Notes: a model not told the origin generated them from the letters alone. DNA of 64,000 bases from Pseudomonadota bacterium (GCA_016702545.1 JADJDT010000005.1:124001-188000), one strand, 5' to 3'. Shown: positions 21,772 to 30,600, counted from the first letter of the stretch. Made by a program: numbers and translations.

Positions 21772-22385
21772 GAATGCGCCGACTGCCACCTTTCTGCGCG
21801 GGGCTGTGCTTGGCCGGGTTCCTGCTCGCCGCGCCGGTCGCGGCCGAGGCCCGCCTACTCGAGTTCTGGGGCTCGGGGCTGGTCGGCGCCGCCACCGGCA
21901 ACGGCAAGACCGGTCGCGACTTCTACCGCTGGGCGGGCGGGCCGGCCGGCGGCTTCGAGGTCGGCGCGCGCCTGCTCTTCATCAGCGCCTATCTCGACTA
22001 CCTGCGCTTCTTCGACGGCGACGCCAACGCCCACCTGGTCGGGCTGAACCTCGGCGGCGACGGTTCGATCGATCTCGGGCATGGCCTGGGGGTGGTCATG
22101 CGGCTGTCCGGTACCTTCTACCTCGGCTCGCTCGACGCGCAGACGCACGACTTCGATGGCAAGCTCGTCGATAGCCAGCGCGTGAACACGCGCGGCGTGG
22201 GCGGGCGCGGCGGCATCGGCCTACGCTACAGCTTCTGGCGCGTGCTCTCGCTCGGCGTCACGCCGCAGCTCGGCTACCACTACTTCTTCGGCGGCGCGGA
22301 CGAGGACCCGACCGAGACCGAGCTAAACTCGGCCGGCTGGGACTTCCAGGCGCTGGGGTACTTGCGCGTGGCGATCGGGATCTAA
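21768..22385 (+). CDS. Outer-membrane beta-barrel protein
   Basis: 205 residues. A signal peptide (CAGLCLAGFLLAAPVAAEA) precedes about eight amphipathic strands (LGVVMRLSGTFYLGSLDA, GIGLRYSFWRVLSLGVTPQLGYHYF, ALGYLRVAIGI). The ATG at 21768 is chosen because GGAGG lies nine bases upstream; it overlaps the previous stop as ATGA, so the two genes are translationally coupled. The function is unknown; possibly a small porin or an assembly protein working with the thiol system upstream. Confidence 0.75.
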   Translation: MRMRRLPPFCAGLCLAGFLLAAPVAAEARLLEFWGSGLVGAATGNGKTGRDFYRWAGGPAGGFEVGARLLFISAYLDYLRFFDGDANAHLVGLNLGGDGSIDLGHGLGVVMRLSGTFYLGSLDAQTHDFDGKLVDSQRVNTRGVGGRGGIGLRYSFWRVLSLGVTPQLGYHYFFGGADEDPTETELNSAGWDFQALGYLRVAIGI

Positions 22386-22413
22386 CCTCATCTCAGAGTT
22401 GCAGCGAGCCGAG

Positions 22414-22485
22414 TGGGCGGTGAGGGGCTCGAACCCACGACCACCTGGGTGTAAACCAGGTGCTCTACCGCTGAGCTAACCGCCC
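22414..22485 (-). tRNA. tRNA-Val (anticodon UAC)
   Basis: The minus strand folds as a tRNA: acceptor GGGCGGT/ACCGCCC, D-arm with TTAGCTCAGCGGTAGAGC, anticodon stem CCTGG/CCAGG with loop TTTACAC (anticodon TAC) and T-arm GTGGGTTCGAGCCCC. It is 72 nt including the discriminator A. CCA is not encoded. It lies downstream of udk on the same strand. Confidence 0.97.
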
Positions 22486-22494
22486 GTGTTGTTT

Positions 22495-22519
22495 GCGGGG
22501 GGAGGTTCCATCCCCCCGC
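22495..22519. repeat. Perfect GC hairpin between udk and tRNA-Val
   Basis: GCGGGGGGA (22495-22503) and TCCCCCCGC (22511-22519) form a perfect 9-bp stem with loop GGTTCCA. It lies between the udk stop and the tRNA. There is no T-run, so an intrinsic terminator is doubtful. The same stem core occurs at 15768-15792. Confidence 0.65.
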
Positions 22520-22542
22520 CCCGACAAGAGCCCTACGACATT

Positions 22543-23172
22543 CTACTGGCCGAGGACATGTAGCAGCTTGCCGACGATCGTGTCGAGCGCCACGGCGTTG
22601 CGGCCGCCCTCGGGGATGATCAGATCCGCCCAGCGCTTGGAGGGCTCGACGAACTCCAGGTGCATCGGCCGCACCGTGCCGTAGTACTGCTCGCGAATGC
22701 TGGCGAAGTCGCGGCCGCGCTCCTCCATGTCGCGCCGCACGCGCCGCATGATGCGGATGTCGGCATCGGTGTCGACGAAGATCTTCATGTCGAACAGGGC
22801 GCGCAGGCGCGCGTGGGCCAGCACCAGAATGCCCTCGACGATCACCACGGCCGCCGGCTCGACGCGCCGCGTCTCCGGCCGTCGGCGATGCGTCTTGAAG
22901 TCGTAGACGGGCAGCTCTGCGGCCTCACAGCGCCGCAGCGCCTCGACGTGCGTCACCAACAGCTCGGTCTCGAGCGCATCGGGGTGGTCGAAGTTGCGGT
23001 GCGCCCGCTCGGCCAGCGGCAGCTCCCCATCGTCCCGATAGTAGGCGTCGTGGTCGAGGATCACCGCGCTGCCGGCCGGCAGCGCCGCCGCCAGCTTGCG
23101 CGCCACGGTCGTCTTGCCCGACCCCGTCCCGCCGGCGACGCCGATCACCAGCGGCTGCCGCGTGCTCCCCAC
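22543..23172 (-). CDS. udk: Uridine kinase
   Basis: 209 residues phosphorylating uridine or cytidine to the monophosphate in pyrimidine salvage. The P-loop IGVAGGTGSGKTTVA is at about residues 9-23, followed by LDHDAYYRD, the lid PVYDFKTHRR and VIVEGILVLA, all signatures of Udk. The GTG at 23172 is chosen because GGAGGAG lies just before it and it gives the usual length; another GTG sits at 23184. It is downstream of rtcB on the same strand, 80 bases after its stop. Confidence 0.93.
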   Translation of the reverse strand: MGSTRQPLVIGVAGGTGSGKTTVARKLAAALPAGSAVILDHDAYYRDDGELPLAERAHRNFDHPDALETELLVTHVEALRRCEAAELPVYDFKTHRRRPETRRVEPAAVVIVEGILVLAHARLRALFDMKIFVDTDADIRIMRRVRRDMEERGRDFASIREQYYGTVRPMHLEFVEPSKRWADLIIPEGGRNAVALDTIVGKLLHVLGQ

Positions 23173-23252
23173 CCGCTCCTCCACCCGCTCCTCCTCTCTT
23201 CCACCCGCTGCCGCCGCGCGCCGCGAGCCACAGCCGCCGGCAGCAGCTCCGA

Positions 23253-24719
23253 TCAGCCCTTGATTACACCAACCGGCCGCATGCGGGCTACCCTGCGCGA
23301 CAGGCCGGCCCGCTCCACGACGTCCACGACCAGGTCGACGTCCTTGTAGGCGTCCGGCTGCTCCTCGGCCAGGCCGCGCGCGCTGGTGCTCCGCGCCACC
23401 ACGCCGGCCTGCTCCAGCTCGCAATCGATGCGTCGGCCGCGGGCGTGCTTGACGGCCGCCGTGCGGCTCATCGTCCGCCCGGCACCGTGGCAGGTGGTGC
23501 CGAAGCTGCGCTCCATCGCGCCTGGCTCACCGACCAGCACCCAGCTCGCCCGACCCATGTCGCCCGGGATCAACACCGGCTGTCCACACGCCTGGTAGGC
23601 CGCGGGCAGCTCCGGATGCCCAGCGGGAAAGGCGCGCGTGGCGCCCTTGCGATGGACCCACAGCGGCTTGCGCTGCCCCTCCACCAGGTGCTGCTCGAGC
23701 TTGGCGATGTTGTGCGCCACGTCGTAGACGAGCTCCAACTGCAGCGTCTCCCAGGGGCGCCCCAAGACCTCGGCGATCACCTCGCGCGCCTGCCACATCA
23801 GCAGCTGGCGATTGCACCAGGCGAAGTTCGCCGCGGCCCGCATCGCCGCGATGTAATGGGCGCCCTCGCTGCTCTCGGCCGGCGCGCAGGCGAGCTGGCG
23901 GTCGGGCAGGTCGATGCGGTACTTGGCCGGCACGCCCTGCAGCGCCTTGAGCGCATCGTCGCAGACCTGATAGCCGAGCCCGCGCGACCCGGAGTGGATC
24001 ATCACGCACACGCCGCCCTCGCGCAGACCGAAGGTCCGCGCCGCCGCGGCATCGACCACCCGATCGACCACCTGCAGCTCGAGGAAGTGGTTGCCGGCGC
24101 CGAGCGTGCCGCACTGCCCCACCCCGCGCTCGAGCGCTCGCGCACTGAGGGCCGCCGGGTCGGCCCCCGCCAGGCAGCCCCCCGCCTCGGTGTGCTCGAG
24201 ATCCGCGGCGGTGGCGAGCCCCCGTCGCTGGAGGAAGGGCACCCCCTCGGCCAACAGCCGCCGCAGCTCCTGGCCGCTGAACTGGAATGGCCCGCTGCGC
24301 CCGACCCCCGCTGGAATGCGCGCGAAGAGCGTATCGACCAGGCGCGGCAGGTGTGGCCGCAGCTCGTCCCAGCTCAGGTTCGAGCGCAGCAGCCGCACGC
24401 CGCAGTTGATGTCGTAGCCGACCCCGCCCGGCGAGATCACGCCGCCCTGCGCCGGATCGGTCGCGCAGACGCCGCCGATGCAGAACCCGTAGCCCCAGTG
24501 GATGTCGGGCATCGCCAGGCTCGCCACCTGGATCCCCGGCAGGCAGGCCACGTTGGCGACCTGCTCCGCCGCCTGGTCGTCGCGCACGCCCGCGATCAGC
24601 GCGTCGTCGGCGTAGATCAGACCATCGACGTGCATCCCCGCCTTGTAGCGGCGGGGAATGCGCCACAGCGTCTCGTCGACGCGCTCGAGCGGACCCGCAA
24701 AACCTGCGCTCGCCGTCAT
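23253..24719 (-). CDS. rtcB: RNA ligase RtcB
   Basis: 488 residues. RtcB joins 2',3'-cyclic-phosphate or 3'-phosphate ends to 5'-OH RNA ends, using GTP and Mn2+. Seen: GGVGYDINCGVRLLRSNL (metal-binding Asp and Cys), GTLGAGNHFLELQ (metal ligand His), and SFGTTCHGAGRTMSR with the His that is guanylylated in characterised RtcB. Length is normal. The archease gene is immediately upstream with a 55-base gap, so ligase and activator are probably one operon. Bacterial RtcB is used for tRNA or rRNA repair rather than splicing; the substrate here is unknown. Confidence 0.97.
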   Translation of the reverse strand: MTASAGFAGPLERVDETLWRIPRRYKAGMHVDGLIYADDALIAGVRDDQAAEQVANVACLPGIQVASLAMPDIHWGYGFCIGGVCATDPAQGGVISPGGVGYDINCGVRLLRSNLSWDELRPHLPRLVDTLFARIPAGVGRSGPFQFSGQELRRLLAEGVPFLQRRGLATAADLEHTEAGGCLAGADPAALSARALERGVGQCGTLGAGNHFLELQVVDRVVDAAAARTFGLREGGVCVMIHSGSRGLGYQVCDDALKALQGVPAKYRIDLPDRQLACAPAESSEGAHYIAAMRAAANFAWCNRQLLMWQAREVIAEVLGRPWETLQLELVYDVAHNIAKLEQHLVEGQRKPLWVHRKGATRAFPAGHPELPAAYQACGQPVLIPGDMGRASWVLVGEPGAMERSFGTTCHGAGRTMSRTAAVKHARGRRIDCELEQAGVVARSTSARGLAEEQPDAYKDVDLVVDVVERAGLSRRVARMRPVGVIKG

Positions 24720-24774
24720 CGCCTCGTCCTCCCCGGCGTCGCCCCGCGCGTGAACAGCGGCGACCCGCGCCTGA

Positions 24775-25188
24775 TCAAATGTCGAGGATCGCCTCGCCCA
24801 GCCAACCCTCCGCGTCCTCCACCACGCGCAGCGCGTGGTAGGTCACCGCCTTGACCTCGTGCGCGCGTCCGTGGCGTCGCTCGTCGAACGACTCGCCGCA
24901 GACCTCGGCGTCTAGCCGCCCGGCCCTGATCGCCACGCTACAGCTCGCCACGACGAAGCCGCGCGCCGCGAACAAAAAGGCCAGCTCGGCGAGCCACTCG
25001 CGCCACAGCTCGGCCGCATCGTCGTTCGCCAGCGCGAGGCAGCGCGTCTCCCGCCCCAGCACGGCCTCGGGTGCCACCACGAGCACGCTGGTCAGCCCGC
25101 GCGCGCCCTCGGCGCACAGCCGCTCCAGGCTCGGCGCTCGCACGCGCAGCCCCAGATCGGCCGTGTGCTCGAAGAGCTCATAGGGCAT
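24775..25188 (-). CDS. Archease (RtcB activator)
   Basis: 137 residues from the ATG at 25188, preferred to a far upstream in-frame start in low-complexity sequence. MPYELFEHTADLGLRVRAPS is the typical archease N-terminus with the conserved His-Thr-Ala-Asp. The C-terminal VKAVTYHALRVVEDAEGWLGEAILDI with a terminal acidic-hydrophobic end is also diagnostic. Archease speeds RtcB guanylylation and turnover. Its place directly upstream of rtcB confirms the role. Confidence 0.94.
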   Translation of the reverse strand: MPYELFEHTADLGLRVRAPSLERLCAEGARGLTSVLVVAPEAVLGRETRCLALANDDAAELWREWLAELAFLFAARGFVVASCSVAIRAGRLDAEVCGESFDERRHGRAHEVKAVTYHALRVVEDAEGWLGEAILDI

Positions 25189-25725
25189 CGCCAGCGAGCG
25201 TAGCAGCAATCGCGCTGCGCCGGTCGGCGTTCGACGCGCGCGCCGCGCCGCCCAAGCGTCGAGGCGGTACAGCGTCCTGCCGTCGCCGTCGCCGTCGCCG
25301 TCAACGACCACGTCAACGAATTCAGGGAGAGACCCTAGAGTATCCTCGATGGCCATTGGAAGCAGACGCTATGGTGCACTCGCGGGCGCCCTTTTCTTCG
25401 CGGGGAGCGTGGCAGGATACCTCGTCCGGCGATTCGCGATCGCAAGCGTTGAAGGGAGCGAGACGGGGGGGGAGCTTGGGGAGCAGGCCGGCGGCGTACC
25501 CAGAGCAGGAAGGTCGACATCCAACCCCGGAAGCGGCCAGAAGTCGTTCGCGGCAGCGTCGGTTGATGCGCGATGCAGAGTTCGCGGATGCGCGGAGCCG
25601 CGCGGTCCCCAGCCCACCGGCGCGGTGAATCAACCTGGGTGCGGAGGGTGTGGGGTGCGGATCCTGTGCGTGTGGATCCTGGGGTGTGAAGAATCAACAC
25701 GGGTGTGGATCCTGACAGATCCTGA
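25189..25725. other. Gap of about 540 bases without a convincing gene
   Basis: The stretch between archease and the WD40 lipoprotein gene holds a (GCCGTC)4 microsatellite near 25280 and several short repeats of GTGTGGATCCTG or GCGGATCCTG toward 25660-25720. Open frames here have no SD and no recognisable domain. Both flanking genes point leftward, so the archease-rtcB promoter probably lies near 25190-25350. Confidence 0.5.
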
Positions 25726-26889
25726 CTAGGGTGCGTCGTGATCGAGGCGGCTGAGGATCAGCACGCCGTCGTCGGTGCGCCATTGGGCGAGCCGCCCGCT
25801 ACGCCATGCAACGGCCAGGCGGCGATCGTTGTCGACAAAGGCCATCTCGCTCACGTCGCGGAAGCCAGACTGCTCGGGGAAGCGCAACTCGGACTCATCG
25901 GAAAGCGTCACAGTCGCCGCACCGCTGTCCGTGTCGAAGATTGTGATAAGGCGGTTATGCCCCGACGCGACCGCCAGCCTTCGCCCATCCGACGAATAGG
26001 CAAGGCGCGGCGTGACACCAGCCACCGAGTAGCTGCGCACCCGCCGAAGCGCGGGCACCGTGTAGGTAGCGACATCGCGATCGGTGACGATCGCGATTTC
26101 CCGACCGTCGGGAGCGAAGGCCACGCGATGCGCTTCATCCGGGAGGCGCGCCACGAGCGCACCATCAGCGGCACGCCAGAGGTGGGTCCCCTCGACGGTC
26201 GCGGCGGCCAGATAGAGCCCGTCAGGGGCAACGGCGACGTCGTTGACGAAGTCCGAAGACGCTGCCGCCTCGCGACCGTAATCGAGGTTGTGCAGGCGGA
26301 GCGCGGGCGTGATCTCGCTGCCATCGGCCGTCCGGAAGCGCCGCACTCGGCCATCGACGCAGCCCGTCAGAACGGTTGCCCCATCGGCAGAAAGATCCAG
26401 CGAATACACCTGGTCGGGGTGCTTGATCGTTCGGCGCTTCTTGCCGGCAGCGTCGTAGATCCAGAGATCACGGAGTAGAGCGGCGGCCATCACGTCACCG
26501 GCCTGTCGGACGAGCGTCGCCGCTCCCGGCCCGGGATCGATGGTCTTCAGCTTGGCCGCCGTCGCGCCGTCGAAGATCATCACGCCCCCGTCGCCCGCCA
26601 CGGCCAAGCGGTTCCGCTCGGGGGCGTACGCGAGCGCGTAGTAGTAGACGACAGGATGGTGGTTCGGGTCGGACACGCCCGGGTCGGGTTGCGTGACCGG
26701 CTGCGGCGAGGGGTCGGGGCTGCGGATTCCTTCCACGAGTCCCTGATGGCCGGGTGGCTCGACCTCCCTGGATACCCCGCAGCCGACGCCAACGGTGATC
26801 AGCCCGAGCGTCGTCACCCAGAGAGCAGTGCGCCCGCGACCCCACAATCGGCTACGACAAACATGGCGGTGCTGGATGCAAGTGTTCAT
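25726..26889 (-). CDS. WD40-repeat lipoprotein
   Basis: 387 residues from the ATG at 26889 with a perfect AGGAGG five bases upstream. The signal ends in lipobox TVGVGC (Cys about residue 36), then a Pro-rich linker, then about seven blades with WD40-like spacing: LAVAGDGGVMIFDGATAAKL, TVLTGCVDGRVRRFRTADG, LYLAAATVEGTHLWRAADG, LAVASGHNRLITIFD. It is a surface or periplasmic beta-propeller, likely for protein-protein contact. The reading frame stays open 145 codons upstream of this ATG, but the SD and lipobox fix the start. Confidence 0.82.
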   Translation of the reverse strand: MNTCIQHRHVCRSRLWGRGRTALWVTTLGLITVGVGCGVSREVEPPGHQGLVEGIRSPDPSPQPVTQPDPGVSDPNHHPVVYYYALAYAPERNRLAVAGDGGVMIFDGATAAKLKTIDPGPGAATLVRQAGDVMAAALLRDLWIYDAAGKKRRTIKHPDQVYSLDLSADGATVLTGCVDGRVRRFRTADGSEITPALRLHNLDYGREAAASSDFVNDVAVAPDGLYLAAATVEGTHLWRAADGALVARLPDEAHRVAFAPDGREIAIVTDRDVATYTVPALRRVRSYSVAGVTPRLAYSSDGRRLAVASGHNRLITIFDTDSGAATVTLSDESELRFPEQSGFRDVSEMAFVDNDRRLAVAWRSGRLAQWRTDDGVLILSRLDHDAP

Positions 26890-27512
26890 GTGGTCCTCCT
26901 GCCCCTCGTCAGGGCTGCCGGCCGTTACGGATACGCCGTGGCATGATGAATTTGCGGTGAGGAAAGACGGTGGTGCGTGGGCGATGCGACCGTGGAGGGT
27001 CTCTGCGGCCAGCTTGAGTGTAAGAGCTTCGATCCACGTCTTGGCCTCGTGTAGGAACTGGAGGGCCCATCCATCGTCCGTCGCCGTGCGGAAGGACGGG
27101 ACGACCGGCGCAGTTCCTCCTGCCTCGCCCGCGAAGCAGAGTTGATGCCAACCAAGCCGGCCCGCAGCGCAACCCGACTCTTGAGCCGCTTTCTGAAGGG
27201 ATTGCGTGGCGCCGCACGGTTCGTGCCGGGTGGCCGAGATGTCCTGCGGCGCCGCCTTGGGTCCCGAGAGCCCCTGCCCTCCGGCTGCCGCGGTGTTGAC
27301 CCATGACACCGGTGTCACGGTCATGTCCGTGTCCGGGGTCCCCTTCCGCCCGAACGCCCCGATCTTCGCTGGTGCCGCGAGGTCCCCCGCCGCGCGGTCC
27401 CTTCCCGACCCGCCGCTCCAAGATCGCCGAGGACCGATGACCCTCTCGGCAAGTCACGCGCCCCTCGCCAGCGACGGCGAGATTTGGCACAGTAGCGGCC
27501 CGAGGCCAGCCG
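26890..27512. other. Gap of about 620 bases, no confident gene
   Basis: Between the divergent WD40 lipoprotein and GcvR-like genes. Long open frames exist on the minus strand, one continuing from the WD40 gene, but none has an SD or a domain I recognise. The composition is less GC-skewed than the flanks, so it could be a decayed gene or a leader region. A 14-bp palindrome lies at 27304-27317. Confidence 0.45.
27304..27317. promoter_or_regulatory. 14-bp perfect palindrome, possible operator
   Basis: TGACACCGGTGTCA is a perfect palindrome about 200 bases upstream of the GcvR-like gene. Its size and symmetry suit a dimeric repressor site. No regulator gene for it is identified here. Confidence 0.35.
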
Positions 27513-28058
27513 ATGAACCAGCGTCATGTCGTCCTCACCGCCGTGGGCTCCGATCGCCCCGGCATCGTCAAGGTTTTCTCCGGCGCGATTCACGCCGCCG
27601 GCTGCAACCTCGAGGACAGCCGCATGGCGGTGCTCGCGGGCGAGTTCGCGCTGATTCTCCTCTTCAGCGGGCCGAGCGAGGCCGCGCTGCAGGCCGAGCG
27701 GACGACGACGGCGCTGGCCGAGAGCCTCGAGTTCCGCATCGCGCTCAAGGACACGCGCCCGGCGCCCGCCAGCCTGACGCAACGGCGCTATCGCGTGCGG
27801 CTCGCCGGGGCGGACCAGCCGGGCATCGTCCATCGCATCGGCGATCTGCTCGCCAGCCACGGCGCCAACATCGCCTCGCTCGAGTCCCGGCTGACCCACG
27901 CGGCCTTCAGCGGCACGCCCGTCTTCAACCTGGAGGCGGAGCTCGAGCTCCCGGCCGCCGCGGCGATCGCCACCCTCATCACTCAGCTCGAGCAGCTCGG
28001 CGACGAGCTGGCCTTGCAGATCGACCTCGATCCGCTCGACCGGGCGTTCGTTGGCTGA
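27513..28058 (+). CDS. Double-ACT-domain protein, GcvR-like
   Basis: 181 residues. Two ACT domains in tandem: one from about residue 5 (VVLTAVGSDRPGIVKVFSGAIHAAGCNLEDSRM) and one from about 95 (YRVRLAGADQPGIVHRIGDLLASHGANIASLESR). The D-x-PG-I-V motif in each is the ligand-binding loop of ACT domains. This layout matches GcvR, which in E. coli opposes GcvA at the glycine cleavage operon. No gcv genes are nearby, so the target here is unknown. The last eight bases overlap the next start. Confidence 0.85.
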   Translation: MNQRHVVLTAVGSDRPGIVKVFSGAIHAAGCNLEDSRMAVLAGEFALILLFSGPSEAALQAERTTTALAESLEFRIALKDTRPAPASLTQRRYRVRLAGADQPGIVHRIGDLLASHGANIASLESRLTHAAFSGTPVFNLEAELELPAAAAIATLITQLEQLGDELALQIDLDPLDRAFVG

Positions 28059-28953
28059 GCCGCAGACAGACCCCTTCGCACGCCCCCCCTGGCGCGTGCT
28101 GATCGCCGGCTGCGGCTATGTCGGCGCCGAGCTGGGGCGACGGCTCGTGGCCGCCGGCCATCAGGTCTGGGGCCTGCGCCGCCGGCCCGCGGCCCTGCCG
28201 GCGGGCGTCGCGCTCTTGCAGGCCGACCTCGCCCAGCCTGCCACGCTGCGCGACCTGCCCCCCAGGCTCGACGGCGTGATCTACGCTGCCGCTGCCGACC
28301 GCGGCGATGACGACGCCTATGCCGCGATCTATCACCACGGTCTCGCGCACCTGCTCGACGCCCTGGTCGCTCGGGGGCAGCGTCCGCGCCGCGTGATCTT
28401 CGTCTCGAGCACCAGCGTCTACGGTCAAGCACACGGCGAGTGGGTCGACGAGAGCTCCCCCGCCGAGCCCGAGCGCGCCCTCAGCCGCCACCTGCTAGCG
28501 GGCGAGACGCTGCTGGCGCAATCGCCCTTCCCTGGCACCGCGGTGCGCCTCTCCGGCATCTACGGCCCCGGTCGCACCCGGTTGATCGAGCAGGTCCGCA
28601 ACGGCCACGCTCGCCTGCAGGGGGGCCCTCCGGCCTTCACCAACCGCATCCACCGCGACGATTGCGCCGGCCTCCTGGCGCACCTGCTGACGCTGGGCGG
28701 CGCGCAGGCGCTCTATCTCGGCAGCGACAGCGACCCGGCGTCGCAAGACGAGGTGCTGCGCTGGCTGGCCGCGCAGCTCGGCATCACCCTGCCGCCCCCC
28801 GGCGAGGCGGCCGCTACAGACGCGCGGCACCACAGCGGCCAGAACAAGCGCTGCAGCAATCGGCGGCTGCTCGCCTCCGGCTACCGCCTGATCTACCCGA
28901 CCTTCCGCGAGGGCTACGGCGCGCTGCTGCAAGGGCACGATGCGCCCCAATGA
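28051..28953 (+). CDS. NAD-dependent epimerase/dehydratase family protein (YeeZ-like SDR)
   Basis: 300 residues. The N-terminal VLIAGCGYVGAELGRRL is a Rossmann GxGxxG motif, followed by VIFVSSTSVYG and SRHLLAGE where an extended SDR would have YxxxK. The Tyr is replaced, as in YeeZ-type proteins whose catalytic status is unclear. The TTG start at 28051 overlaps the upstream gene by eight bases; no later start fits the N-terminal strand. The substrate is not known. Confidence 0.72.
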   Translation: MAEPQTDPFARPPWRVLIAGCGYVGAELGRRLVAAGHQVWGLRRRPAALPAGVALLQADLAQPATLRDLPPRLDGVIYAAAADRGDDDAYAAIYHHGLAHLLDALVARGQRPRRVIFVSSTSVYGQAHGEWVDESSPAEPERALSRHLLAGETLLAQSPFPGTAVRLSGIYGPGRTRLIEQVRNGHARLQGGPPAFTNRIHRDDCAGLLAHLLTLGGAQALYLGSDSDPASQDEVLRWLAAQLGITLPPPGEAAATDARHHSGQNKRCSNRRLLASGYRLIYPTFREGYGALLQGHDAPQ

Positions 28954-30295
28954 GCGCGACCGGCCGGGCGGCGGCCTCCGCTCACCCCGGCACCCTCGCG
29001 GGCGGCGGCGCACCGCGCTGCTCATCCTCGCCCTGGCGCTCTCCACCCGCCTTGCCCAGGCCGAGCGCACGGCATTGCTCGAGCTCGACCTCGAGAGCGG
29101 CACGCAGCGCCGCATCGATCAACGGGCCGGCAGCGCCCTCGATGACGCTCTCGACGCGGTCCTCGGCGAGACCGGCGGCGGCTTCACCACCGCTGACCTG
29201 GCGCGGCTCGCCGCGGCTCTGCGCCGAGAGCTGCGCCAGGCCCACTCGGGCAGCGCGGCGCGGCTGCTGCTCTTCCTCTATCCCGGACGCATCAGCCGCA
29301 GTCGGCTCGCCGATCTGCCGGAGGTGCTCGTCGACACCGACCTGCTGCTCGATCCCTGCCGACGCACGGTCTGCCGCGAGGCGATCGCCGAGCAGCTCGA
29401 GGTCTTCGGCCGCGCCCTGAGGCAGACGCTCGGCCGCACGCGCTCGGCGCGGCTGCACTTCCAGTCCGTGACCGTGCGGGCCGTCAGCGACGCCGGCGCA
29501 CGCAGCTTCGACGCCTATCGTTTCACCGCCGACCAGGTGCTCGCCGCGGCGGCGCGCGGCGGTGGGAGACGCTTGCTCGACGAGCTCGAACGCGCCGAGG
29601 CCGGCTACGAGCGCGAGATGGCGCAGGCGATCGCCCGACGCGCCCAGCTTCGGCGCGTGGCGCTGACCCAGACCCCGCAGGTGGCCCGCACCGAGGGCCG
29701 CCTGGCGGTCGAGCTCGAGTTTCGCAGCGACCGCGTGCGCTACGAGAGCGACGTGCTCGCGGCCCTGGCGGCCGCCACGGAGGCGCTGCAGGGCAGCAGC
29801 CTGACGCCGGCGCAGGTGGACCTCACGGCGGTCGCGCTGATTCGTCTGCGCACCACCGAGCGCCGCCGCTTTCGCTGCGGCGCCGAACCGCTAAGACTCT
29901 GGCTGGCGGGGCGCCTCAGCGCCGCTGAGCTTTGGGGCACCTATCTGCGCGGCGACGAGCCCGCCGACGCGGCGCGCCTGACCTTCGACGGCGACGAGGG
30001 GACGGGCTCGGCGGCCGAGGAGGGCCCCGACCGCAGCGGCGAGCTGCTGGCGGCCCACGCCGAGCCGCTGCTCGCTTGTCTGCGCGACGAGGCGGCACGC
30101 AACACCCGTCTGCGGGGCGTCACGCTCGAGCTGCGGCTCGCCCCGAGCGGGCGCGCGGAGCGCGTCGAGGTCGAGGAGCGCGAGGCCAGCGCTCGACTCC
30201 GGCAGTGCCTTCGCGCGGCGGTCGCCACCATTCCCTTCCAAGGGCGCGAGGGCGCGCCTCGCGTGATTCGTTACCCGATGTACATCCAGCGCTGA
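28940..30295 (+). CDS. Secreted protein with AgmX/PglI-like C-terminal domain
   Basis: 451 residues. An Arg-rich N-region precedes a signal-like helix (TALLILALALSTRLAQAE). The middle is helical and charged. The final 90 residues (LLACLRDEAARNTRLRGVTLELRLAPSG...IPFQGREGAPRVIRYPMYIQR) match the TonB-C-like AgmX/PglI domain frequent in myxobacterial envelope proteins. The ATG overlaps the previous gene by 14 bases, so it is probably translationally coupled. Exact function unknown. Confidence 0.68.
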   Translation: MRPNERDRPGGGLRSPRHPRGRRRTALLILALALSTRLAQAERTALLELDLESGTQRRIDQRAGSALDDALDAVLGETGGGFTTADLARLAAALRRELRQAHSGSAARLLLFLYPGRISRSRLADLPEVLVDTDLLLDPCRRTVCREAIAEQLEVFGRALRQTLGRTRSARLHFQSVTVRAVSDAGARSFDAYRFTADQVLAAAARGGGRRLLDELERAEAGYEREMAQAIARRAQLRRVALTQTPQVARTEGRLAVELEFRSDRVRYESDVLAALAAATEALQGSSLTPAQVDLTAVALIRLRTTERRRFRCGAEPLRLWLAGRLSAAELWGTYLRGDEPADAARLTFDGDEGTGSAAEEGPDRSGELLAAHAEPLLACLRDEAARNTRLRGVTLELRLAPSGRAERVEVEEREASARLRQCLRAAVATIPFQGREGAPRVIRYPMYIQR

Positions 30296-30349
30296 CGCGC
30301 AGGGCGACGCTGCCACCCGGAGGGCGCCCGCCCGCCACAGGAGAGACCG

Positions 30350-30580
30350 ATGAAAGAAGAACTGATGCTCACGCTCTGGCAATACGCCCGCAGCCTCGGC
30401 TGGGCGATCGTGGCGGCGCTGTCCTTCGCCTTCGCCATGGGCCTGGCGATCAAGGTCTTCGACCTGCTCTCGCCCGGCATCGACGAGTGGGAGGAGATCA
30501 AGAAGGGCAACTGGGGCGTCGCCCTGATCATCGCGGCGCTGGTGCTCTCGGTGGGGATGGTGCTCTACAAGGTGATCTGA
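30350..30580 (+). CDS. DUF350-like small membrane protein
   Basis: 76 residues with two membrane helices (AIVAALSFAFAMGLAIKVFDLL and WGVALIIAALVLSVGMVLYKVI) and a short loop with EEIKKGNW, typical of the DUF350 family of small inner-membrane proteins. GGAGA precedes the ATG. Function unknown in the family; the gene ends at the convergent NHL gene. Confidence 0.82.
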   Translation: MKEELMLTLWQYARSLGWAIVAALSFAFAMGLAIKVFDLLSPGIDEWEEIKKGNWGVALIIAALVLSVGMVLYKVI

Positions 30581-30600
30581 GGCTCAGGGGGGGCCCTCAG
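30577..30600. terminator. Possible bidirectional terminator hairpin
   Basis: CTGAGG (30577-30582) pairs with CCTCAG (30595-30600) in the 16-base gap between two convergent genes. The stem is short and there is no clear T-run, so only the position argues for termination. Confidence 0.25.

Noticed and set aside
25349..25729. A 126-codon frame with a hydrophobic N-terminus
   Set aside because: No SD, no domain and a Cys/Pro-rich tail; not convincing as a gene.
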